From Caprella mutica (lineage: Eukaryota > Arthropoda > Malacostraca > Amphipoda > Caprellidae), in assembly GCA_947561585.1 (NCBI GenBank), contig CANNZV010001620.1, positions 1 through 64,000 on the forward strand: a stretch of DNA of 64,000 bases, written 5' to 3'. Below are positions 1-12,100 of the stretch, piece by piece. The notes below the pieces were generated by a model. It did not search any database. It saw nothing but the letters and a program-made list of their open reading frames with translations, and was not told the origin of the DNA. A program made the translations under genes and the position numbers. Position 1 is the first letter of the stretch; each line of letters opens with the position of its first letter.

Positions 1-105
1 GTATTGAATGGTTCTACACCAGCGGTGTATAGTATTCGATACCATTTCATTTCGTCTATGATATTCTTAAGATCTATTTTTTTAAAAGCATATTGTCACA
101 ACCCT
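1..105 (+). mobile_element. MITE family A, truncated by window start
   Basis: The 3' part of a palindromic element that recurs at 3585-3756, 19094-19277 and 31128-31300. It shares the ATTGAATGGTTCTACACCAG core and ends in GCATATTGTCACAACCCT. Confidence 0.75.
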
Positions 106-192
106 ACACATCACATGCAGTTATCACTTAAGCACCTTATCATGTGTTGTAACTAATATAAATAATTTAAGCCTATTTATTTTCCATTGCAG

Positions 193-3100
193 GTACAACT
201 GAAAATTCTCTCTGTGGACCATAACAGTTCTCTGATAGCTCTACCTTCCATGGAATCGGGGGAACTGTTCTATAAGGTGAATTGGAATGGTTATTCAACA
301 CATAATGTGCATCGTAATGTTCAATGCTGTAACAGTAATAAGGGCAATGTTGTTACAATAATAAGGGCAAGGTTGTAACTATTGAGGCAATGTTGTAACA
401 ATATTGAGGCAATGTTGTTCCATGAAATATGTTTACCAGATGATATGAATCTACATTGATTTTAGAATATTTCATTATTTGATTTCTTCCAATATTCACC
501 CGACTTTCCTCCAATGTTAGTGCGATTTTTTACAAAATTCCCTCAACATTTTTCCAATATTCCCTAACGTTATCCTGATATTCCTCCAATATTCCCTAAT
601 GTTAACCTGATATTCCTCCAATATTCCCTAATGTTATCCTGATATTCCTCCAATATTCCCTAATGTTATCCTGATATTCCTCCAATATTCCCTAATGTTA
701 ACCTGATATTCCTCCAATATTCCCTAATGTTAACCTGATATTCCTCCAATATTCCCTAATGTTATCCTGATATTCCTCCAATATTCCCTAATGTTATCCT
801 GATATTCCTCCAATATTCCCTAATGTTATCCTGATATTCCTCCAATATTTCCTAATGTTATCCTGATATTCCTTCAATATTCCCTAATGTTATCCTGATA
901 TTCCTTCCAATATTCCCTCAATATCACTATTCACCATAAAATCTGACTATTGATCAAAATAGTTCTTTATTTAATTTCTAACACATGATTTCATTTCTAC
1001 TCCAGTCTCTGAGTGCCAAGGGTGGCAGAGGTAGGATGTTTGCGCCATCTGGCAACAATGGCACGCTCCTGATTGGCTCTCTGGTGCCAACCAATAGCTA
1101 CTCTCTGAACTGGCTGGGGAAAGATGGCTTGATGGCTGAGGGAGAATTCACTACACTCGGTGAGAGCCAACGACTTTATCTTCTGAAGCCCATTTATTCT
1201 TCCATTAATCACGATTAAATGAATATAAAAGCAAATTTGCAGTCTATACTAGCGTTTCTACCGCGTTCCATTCATTTAACCGTGATTAATTGAAGAAGCG
1301 TGAACAGGGCAGGGAAAACATGGCGTTTTATCTGATAGTATAGATGATAATATGAATTATTTAATCCATTTATTACCTACGCAAAGTTGCGGATGTTTTT
1401 TTTTTGGTCGGATTTATTTGTAATCTTGTTACTCGTATAACTCAAAAAGTATTCAACCAAATTGCATGAAATTCGGTGGTTCGTTTCGTCATTATCTAGG
1501 AATCATTTGATTACATTTTGGGAGCGATTAAACCGCAGGTCAAGGTCATTTATAACTAAGAATAATTGAATGGTGAAGGTCATTTATAAGCTGCGGTGAA
1601 GATAGGCGCTCTACGAGTGCTCATTCTAGTTTTCTGATATCATTTATTTACTGTATTTTGTCAAGTTTTATCGTAACAAGTTGCTCTTTGGGCTTATATT
1701 TTTATTCTTCTTCAGATGGGTGCGTTCACGGTAGCTTCAGTTTTCCGGTGGGCGGTTCCTTCACCATTGGGTGTCACAGCAAGTGTGTGTGTGAGGCTGG
1801 TGGAAAGGCAGACTGCATGCCAAGGTGTCTCGGCAGTCAAGTCAAGGAGTTGGCTATGGTAGGTAGCTGGAGGCTTAAGCCCATAGTGTGTATACTAACA
1901 GTTTCACCGCCGCGTTAACTGCTAGTATAGTGTGGGTCTTAGTGCTAGGTTTTTGTAGGCTGCCCAAGAAGCACTAGCTTTTTCGGGCCTGAACAGTTTC
2001 CTATATTGTTCTAACCCAATGTATAATAAGCAGTTAACAGTTACTATATTGTGAGGGAATATTCTGTTACAATAAAAATATAAATTTTCGAACTGAATTT
2101 ATTTTTGGAAAATTATATAACTGAATTTATATATTTGGAATTAGCTACCCAGAGTGATTGATATGAAATACAAATTTATGAAAAAAAATTTAGCTAGCTA
2201 CACACACATTCATGAAAAAATATGAATTAAAAATTTATGAAAAAAATGTGAATTATAAATTTAGAAAAATAAAATTTGATTAAAAATTTATAAACAAATA
2301 GCTATGAATCAAAAATTTACAAAAAAAAGTTATTGGAATTTTAAAATTTATGAAAAACAAATCAATTTCAGCCACCCCATGATTTTGGATGCTTAGCAGT
2401 GCCAGACGAAACTGACCCAGAATGTTGTGTGAATTTCCAGTGTGCTGGACAGAAGGGTGAGTTCAACTGCTGTAAACTGACTGCACTGTAGTGACATCAT
2501 TTGGAAATGATCGTAAATTTTAGTAAATTATGAAATAATCGTTTTGTTGTTAACTGCTTGGAAATAAAAATAAGTTGCTGGAAACTGCCCTGAAATTGAC
2601 TGTGAACTTCTTTGAAATAACAGTTAACTATTATGAAATGATGTAAATTAAAAAAAATATATCCCTTTTAAATTACAGTGAACTGAAATATTTTACGTAT
2701 TTCTATGATTTTAAAAATATATTGTCACAACCCTAATGATAATACTTTATCTTCCCTATTCTCAGGTATGGTGGAATCCGATGAACCCAAATTGATTGTA
2801 ATGAGGACTACACACGATGCTGTCACCCTCGCTTGGGATGACTTCAGGTAACTTTTAATGAATTGGGTGAATGATACTATCACCTCTTCATTTCCCTCTT
2901 AGATTTTGTGTTAGGTATGCTCGTAGGCTTCATTTACTATCACCTCTTCATTTTCCTCTTTGATTTTTGTGTTAGGTAGACTCTTAGGTTTCATTTACTA
3001 TCACCTCTTCATTTTCCTCTTAGATTTTTGTGTTAGGTAGACTCTTAAGCTTCATTTACTGTCACCTCTTCATTTTCATCTTAGATTTTTGTGTTAGGTA

Positions 3101-6100
3101 GACTCGTAGGCTTCATTTACTGTCACATCTTCATTTTCCTCTTAGATTTTTGTGTTAGGTAGACTCGTAGGCTTCATTTACTGTCACATCTTCATTTTCC
3201 TCTTTAGATTTTTCTACGATATGATATAAATAATAATAATATATTTTCATTGGAATTATTAAAAGCCAACCGAAGCAAAATACTGCTGTCTTATTAATTT
3301 TACCTGACACTAATTTACAAACTATATTTTTTATCAAAAGTATTTTCTACAATATTAATTTTTTTTCACCAGGTCAGACAATCAAGACGCTGTTTACACG
3401 GCTCAGTACCGGGAGAAAACGGACGGTTTCATCCACCTAGAGTGGGGGAAGAAGACTGTGGAGAAGCTACTGGCACCCCCCACAGTAACCATCGGGGGGT
3501 TGAAACCTGACACTATGTATGAGGTGGGTGGGGGGTCAACCCTGAACATTTTGATAGAGCAATATTTTTCTATGTGTTATAACTAGGGTTGTGACAATAT
3601 GCGTTTAAAATCATAGATCCTGAAAATATTATAGACGGACTGAATTAAAGAGTATTGAATGGTTTTACAACCAGCGGTATATAGAATTCGATACCATTTC
3701 TTTTCGTCTATGATATTTTAAGATCTATGATTATAAATGCATATTGTCACAACCCTAGTTATTATATTTCTAAATGTGGTTAGCAATCTGCTGTATAAAT
3801 GATTTTAATGTTTTTTTTTTTTCAGGTTAGAGTCTCAATCCTAGATGGGTCTGAGGGTACATCCATTGGAGAACACACTGAAACAGTTACAGTGACTACT
3901 AAATGTGAGTATAGCGTTCATTCATTTAACGTTTTTTTTTCATTTAAATGAATGATTAGTTAGAAATTATGTAGAAAAGGTTACAGAAAAACATTCAAAT
4001 TCTTTTAGAAGATTTTGGCACTAATTCCAACCCAATTTATTTCAACTTTTTTATCCATTTCATAACTAATTGCAGCTTTCTTTTTCACAGTGGGGTGTAA
4101 CTACATGAACAGTTCGTACTCAGTGGGTGTTTTCAACAGGGGTTGTGAAGAAGCGTGTACATGTTACTCTGACGGAATTGTGAACTGCACTGAAAGGTGT
4201 ACGATTCCCTACTTCAAGTAAGTTACCCCTATGCAATAGAATTTAAACCTATATAATAGGATTTATCCTTTTATTTACTAAAAACCGATGTTTAAAACTG
4301 TCTTATTAAAACTGATGACCATTCATTGCAGAAAAAAAAATTGTTCACTATACGGTGTAGTTCTTTAACTCATGATAGATGAGTTCACTATAGATGAGTT
4401 CTACTGTGAATGGTAACCAACAGGTGATTAATTTGCCGTTTTCTCAACAGAAAGGGCTCTTTCAAAGATGATGACCTCTGTTCAGAACAACCTGCTGTTG
4501 CTGACGAATGTTGTGTACTAGTTGTTTGTCAAACAACTAGTGGTAGTCAAGGTAAAAAACTACTAAACTGGTATTTTGAAAATTATATTAATACTTTGAT
4601 TAGTCAATTTTTTAAGGTGGCTAAACTCCCTATTAAATTAATTAACATTTAAATGATAAACCTCAACGTTTTGTTACTTTTATCTGACTTAAGAATCGAA
4701 ATGTTCCTTAAAATCAAAATTAAACAATTTTCAAATTTTATTTTTTCATACTAACAATTTTTTTCTATTCATATTTGTACGCATTAGTTTATATTTTTTA
4801 ATGTTATTTAAGATTTCTTTCCCTATCTTATTATTACAATGTTATTTACTATTATTTCTTACATTTTGTATTTAATTATTTTCTCTAATATCTTTTCCAT
4901 GTTATTCATTTTTACCCTCTTTTCGCTAGACTATGACCCATGCGTCAACATCGTGTGCGGTCCCAACGCGCAGTGCGATAACGAAAGATTATCCATCAAC
5001 TCTACCGTCACGGGGCCTGAAACTATACCGAGTGAGTACTAGGGTCTATTCCACACAATGCGTTTTTTCCAACAAAGCATGAAAAAAACGAAAAATCTAA
5101 GCGTACATACAAAAAACAGACGTTTATTCAGTTGTAGCGTTTTTTTTTCATGCTTCATTTTCTTTACTGTGGCATGAGAAAAACGCTCTTGTGAAAGAGC
5201 GTTTCACAAGAATAATCTTTGATCATCTATTTAAAAATAGGGCACTTTACAAGTTATTGAACAGTTACACATTTTCGATCATATAAAGAAAACTTTATCT
5301 GTGATTCGTTATTTTTTTATTTGGTAGGCACCCGTGATACCGGAAAATCATCTTAGGTACCCATGATACCGGAAAATCATCTTATAATAATAATAAAGTG
5401 TTCATGAAGGTGGTATCCAATAGGTATCATGGATACGATAAAAATTAAAACAAACTAATTAAATTATATAGGTTCTTTTTTATAGTTTACCCTGAACCTA
5501 CTCCTTATTATTCACACCAAATAGAACATTTGAAAGCTTATTTTCAAGGCCACATATAAATATAAAAATAGGTATAAAAATTCAATTTTGTACGTCAACA
5601 TATGAACATCAATATTCATTGTATTCAATATTTTTTTTTTTTCATGATAGGCTCATTTGATACATTTTTTTGCAGGTTCCCCAGCAGTAGAGGGTCGGGA
5701 CCCGCTACCTCTGCCCCAACTGACTCATGACGTATCCGCTATGGGTCACTGCAAGTGTTTGGAGGGATTTGAGGGCAACCCAACCAACCTAGAGTCGGGG
5801 TGTGCCCAAGGTAAAAAAAAAACTTTTAATTTACAAAAAGTGAAATTTTAGAAAATCATTCATTAATATTTTTATGTTAGTAATTGAATATATTATATAA
5901 ATGTACATATGTTTTTTAACACTATTTTAGCTAAAAATAGATGTCTAGATTATTATTTTATTTTACATTTCTAATTTTTTAATTTACTTCTTTGATTCAA
6001 TTTTTTTTAATTTGTTTGTTTGATTTTTTTTTTCATTTACTTTTATATATTTAATTTTTTTTTTTGTCAGTTATTGTGAAGAAGGAATGCCATCACCAAA

Positions 6101-9100
6101 ATCAGACCTACAAACCTGGTGAAGAATTCTACAACAAATGTCAGTCAAGATGCTTCTGTTCAGAAAAAGGAGAGATAGACTGCCAGGTAGCTAGTGAATT
6201 TAACACATTATTATTTAAAAGGACAAATACTTATCACTAGTGTACTTTCCCTTTAAATATTAATGGTCCTTAATAGTAATATATTAACCGTTAGCTATTA
6301 GGTAACTATCAGTGAGCGCAATTAAAATTAAATTTTCTTCATAGCTAGTCTAATTTATTTTATAGATAAAATGTATACTTATAATTTCCCTCGTATATTT
6401 ATTTATTTATTTGGTGTCTGCTTTTACACTATGGGTATTAAACATGAAGAATGTAACTATGATACGCACGGGAATATATTGACTTGATATTTAAATTCCT
6501 TTGTTTTTATTCAATTTTTAAATGTTTTTATCTATAAAATTAATTTACAATATGCAGAAAATTTAAATTTAATTGAATTCATAAAAACTAACCTAATAGG
6601 ATAATAAATTGGTATTGATGATGACCCGTTATTTTAAAAGGTAAGTACACTAGTACATTTATAAATTTCGTATCAATACATATTCCCGTGCGTATCATAG
6701 TTACATTCTTCATGTTTAATACCCGTTGTGTAAAAGTGGACACCAAATAAATAAATAATCACATGACGGAAATTATAAGTATAGACTACCTATAATCTAT
6801 ATAATTTAATAACACCCTCCTCCCTTACTTCCACCAGCCCCGTTGTCCCCCTCTCCCCCCGCTGGTGGATGGCTGTAAGGTGATGCAAGACCCGTCAGAT
6901 TCCTGCTGTCAGATACACTCCTGTATCAATGACACGGAAAAAGAACAGCCTGGTGAGATTTCTTTTTTTTAATGAAATCTAAAACAATGAACTTTTTTTT
7001 TTCTATTTATTATAATTTTTTTTTCTCAGTGCAATTTTTCAAGTATAATCTAAATTAGCTAGTTAATATTTTTTATTTATTATAATCATTTATTACTTTC
7101 TCAAATTGTGGAAGGTTATGTTGTGATCAAATTTCATTTATTTATTATCTTCGCAAAATGCGGAAGATTATGTTATGGTCGGATTTAATATAGCTAGGAA
7201 CCATTTGATTAAATTTTGGGAGCATTTGGGTCAAAGGTCAAGGTCATTCATAACTCAAAAATTATTGAATAGCGGTGGAGTAGCGGCCCATTCTAGCTAT
7301 TTATCCTATTTATTAAATGACTATTTTTGTTGTTTTTCTAACAGTTGTTCCTGAAGGTTCAGTGGATGGTTGTATTTACGGTAACTCTTCATACATGAAA
7401 AACCAAACATTCACCGATGGTTGCGCCTTCAAATGTATTTGCCTTGGATTTGGAGACGTCAGTTGCTCACCCAGGTTGGTGTGGTGGTTGTGCAACCATG
7501 ATTGGGTGGTGTTATAACCTTAAGTGAATCAACCATGAAGTTCAAAACTAACTCTTTTTTATATTATATAATACATTTTTTATATTGAGATTTTTTTAAT
7601 TCATTAAATTTTTTTTTCGTCTTAGGTGTGCCCCGCTAAAGAGGTCCGAGTCCGGTAAAATGTGCCAGACTTTACCGGACCCTATGGACGAGTGTTGTAC
7701 GGTAACGATGTGTGACATAGGAGACATGAAACAAGACAGTGAGTGCTGGCTACTAAGGAATTACGAATTATCGGGCGGTACTATAACTTCGGTCATATAA
7801 GAAAAACAATATAAAAATTGTTATTATTACACAGTGCTATCTAATACATCTGCAAACCCGGGTTTGCAGAAGTATTAGATAGCACTGTGTATTAGAAATA
7901 TTTTTTCTATTGTTTTTCTTATATGACCGAAGTTGTAGTACCGACCGATAATTCGTAACTTACCCTAATAATTGTTATAATTTTTTTAATTATCACATCT
8001 TCGATCATCTAAGAATTTTTTTTGTTATATAAAAGTCGGAAAATCAATTATAATCATATAGCTACTTTTTTCTTATTTGATCGAAGATATAGTACCGTCT
8101 GATAATTTGTAACTTACCCTATCTAGTATCTAAATTATTTTACTTATAATATAGCATAATAAGTGAAACCTAAATAAAATATCCTATTGTTTTTTATCCC
8201 TTATAGTTCTTGTGATAATATTTAAGCATTTAAACTGAGTTTGAAAACCCGTAGCTATCCATTAAAGTCTTTTTTTTTATTTAATTATAATTAGTCTTAA
8301 CTGATTTTTTTTTTCAGACTCGTCAGTTTCAGCGGAAAGAATAATCACATTCCCAAAAGTTTTAAACATCGACAACAATTCTACAATGGTTGATGAGGAA
8401 ACAACCATTGCACCAGAACACAACCATACAGACAACCAATTTAATGATTTAACCCATGCAGAAATTCATGAACAAAATATACCCCATGATCATGATGAAC
8501 ATGGTAACCCCATTTTGGAAACAATGGGCAAACCCACTAATAAAACCCATAGTCATGATAAAGATGGTGCAATTGAACCAACATTATTTAATGGGTTGAC
8601 TCATGCAGAAATTCATGAACAAAATATACCCCATGAACACGATGATCATGGTAACCCCATTTTGAATGGTACTGTGAACATGAATATCAATAGTGATCAT
8701 ACTCATGGTGGTGAAGATCATTCTCATGATCATACTCATGGTGGTGAAGATCATTCTCATGATCATACTCATGGTGGTGAAGATCATTCTCATGATCATA
8801 CTCATGGTGGTGAAGATCATTCTCATGATCATACACATGGTACTGAAGATCATACTCATGGTACTGAAGATCATACTCATGGTACTGAAGATCATTCTCA
8901 TGATCATACTCATGGTGCTGAAGATCATTCTCATGATCATACTCATGACGATACTCATGCCACTGAGGATCATTCTCATGACGCTGTAAATCTGACTCAT
9001 GGTACTGAAGATCATACTCATGCCATTGAGGATCATTCTCATGACGCTGTAAATCTGACTCATGGTACTGAAGATCATTCTCATGATCATACTCATGGCA

Positions 9101-12100
9101 ATGAAGATCATTCTCATGATCATACTCATGACAGTGTAAATCATACTCATGATCATTCTCATGATACTGAAGATCATACTCATGATGAAGATCATTCTCA
9201 TGATCATACTCATGAAAGTGTAAATCATACTCATGATCATTCTCATGGTACTGAAGATCATTCTCATGATCATACTCATGGCAATAAAGATCATTCTCAT
9301 GATCATACTCATGACAGTGTAAATCAAAATCATACTCATGATCATTCTCATGACAGTGTAAATCATACTCACGATCATTCTCATGATACTGAAGATCATA
9401 CTCATGGCAATGAAGATCATTCTCATGATCATACTCATGACAGTGTAAATCATACTCATGATCATTCTCATGGTACTCAAGATCATTCTCATGATCATAC
9501 TCATGTCAATGAAGATCATTCTCATGATCATACTCATGGTAATGAAGATCATTCTCATGATCATACTCATGGCAATGAAGATCATTCTCATGATCATACT
9601 CATGGTCGCTCAAACTCAGATTTCGTCGACCCTTCCAGTGCGGGTTTTATGGTTGCAGATTCTTCGATAGTCAGCACCCCTCCTTCCAACCATGATCTCC
9701 GAATAACCCAAACAACAGGGTTGAACGAAACAACCCTGGAAGTGCATGTTGAGGTTACGGAGAGTGTCATCGATAAGTTACTATCATCGGCCGATTACCC
9801 GCTGAACCTTTCTACGCAACTTGTGAGTACCTACCAAATCTCTTTTTAACCGAACATGTCAGTGGTTTCTACAAAAATTTCATATCTAGAAAATTATAAA
9901 AAAAATTAATTTATTAGCTACCTTATATGACATTTTTCGAAAATTTATTATCTTAATATCAAAGTTAGTATACTATGATAAGATACACTACTCTCGCAAA
10001 TTTCTGCTTCAAATTGTCAATGTGCTGCCATCTAGGTTTCATAGAGGTAAATAGAATTTAAATCTAGTAAAGACAATCGAGGTATGCTGTGTTTGAAACG
10101 TCATAAACAGTTTAATATTAATCACTAATGTATGTTATCTTATAATTTCTTGTTTCAATGAAAAAATATTGTCTATTTACAAAAAACTTTATTAACTTGT
10201 TATTATTTGTTACCAGGTAAGTAAAAATGGCGAATCAGAGACCTGGAAGACGCGATCTATTCCAGTTCGTGACATTACCATCTCTGACATGACTACCCTC
10301 AGCTTCTTGCTCACTGACCTGATACCAGGGGCTAACTACAGGGTAAAGGCATCCTTCGAAGATGCATCCAGTCCCATCGTCACCAGCTATCTACAGAGTG
10401 AGTCATAGAAAATGCTTCTATTGAGAGCCATACACACGTAGGGTTTTTTAAGTTTTTCCACCAGACTTTTTGCTAAGCTCCTACTTTTCCAACGAGAATA
10501 TAAGAAAAAACTATATAATAATTATTTATTTCGGTTGGTATCCATGATACCTGCAGTATCACGGATACCAACTGAAATAAATAATTACTATATCGTTTTC
10601 TCTTATATTCTCGTGGAAAAAGTAGGAGGAGCTTAGCAAAAGTCTGGTGGAAAAACCTAAAAACCCTACGTGTGTACGGCTCTTAAAAGGTCCCCTTCAC
10701 CTGAAACTAAAATCTCTCTAAAAATGCTTTAAATTTGTGGAACGAAGGCTACATAACATATCACAGTTAATAGAAAAGGAATTGGTGAAGAAATCGCTTC
10801 GTATTTAATTATATAAGAAACGGTAACACTCAACCGTCCTGTCTGGCATTCGTATTAGATTCAATAGAAGAACAAGAACGGAATACAAATTTATCACGTG
10901 TTATCAAAATTTAATGGTTATTAGCCATATATATAATTGAGTGGTTACCTAAAGATATTAAAAATCTTATGAGAAATATTAGTGATTGGTGTTTTTGTTT
11001 TTCAGAACCCAGACACAGTATTGAGAAATCCTCAACCACAAAATCCGTTGAAGAAATAATCGGTAGAACCTCCTCTAACACAATATCGAATTCCAACGAG
11101 TCGCCCCAACTGGCTGCCTTCTCCTGCACTCACAACGACAAAACATACTCTGCCGGTGATACTTTCTACGACAACTGCGACAACTACTGCATGTGCGACG
11201 ATAACAATCAAGTCCAATGCTACCCTATTGATTGCCCAGATCAAATGGGACTAGATTTGGCCGAACCTACCTGTCTTGAATGGGACATTGATAGGGAATT
11301 TGTCCCATCACCCCCAAGCTGTTGTCCTAAGCTTGTTTGTATGAGGTACAGCGATTGTCACTACATGGGCCACCATTTCACAAATTACGAAGAAATACCA
11401 AGAGATCTCACCGGATGCTCACAGAAGTGCATGTGTGAATATGGTAACGTGACGTGTAGCGATGCCTGCATAGGATCAGCTGACCCAAATTCACCCCCAC
11501 CTGCTGATTTGCAGTGTGACCCAAGTCAGGCCGTCCTCATGACTTTGCCTGGTGAAAACTGCTGCTTGGAGTGGCAATGTGAGAATGGACACCATCCCAT
11601 TGGTATTCCCGGGGTTTTCCCTCCATTGCCCCACGACCCAACATTCGGGGGCCATGCATTCGTGAATGACCCACATAGCACTTTCCTACCTGGTCACTTG
11701 GACCCATCTGGCATTGAAGTTCCTGTAGTGACGTCATTGGATACTGATAGCGTAGATCTGTTCTTCTCAATACCTAACATTTACAAGGGCCTCACGGGGC
11801 AACTTTTCGTTCGTTATTCCACCGATCCCATCCTGCCTGTTGAACAGTGGGACATAAGTGACGTGGTCACCAAAGGGTCCCTTCTAACTACTGCCGACTG
11901 GGACCACAAAGTAAAGCCTTTGAAACCCGCCACCCTCTACACTATGGAGGTCGTTCTGATGATTTCTCGTACCAATTCCGAAGTAACGTCATCCCTTTTC
12001 CAAGCCACAACTCTCAAAGCTCCTCCACCTTCCTCAATCGACGCCCGTCTTTCAGTATCTGATATCAAGACGTCCTCAGCTGTAATAACTTGGCGCCATT

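Noticed and set aside
8584..9603. Long antisense frame of 339 codons (MSMIMRMIF repeats)
   Set aside because: It is the reverse frame of the His-rich coding repeat; GATCAT/ATGATC units leave the antisense strand free of stops. No domain or splice support.
8693..9670. Sense-strand frames with MIILMVVK repeats
   Set aside because: Shifted frame of the same coding repeat; the His-rich frame joins correctly to exons on both sides.
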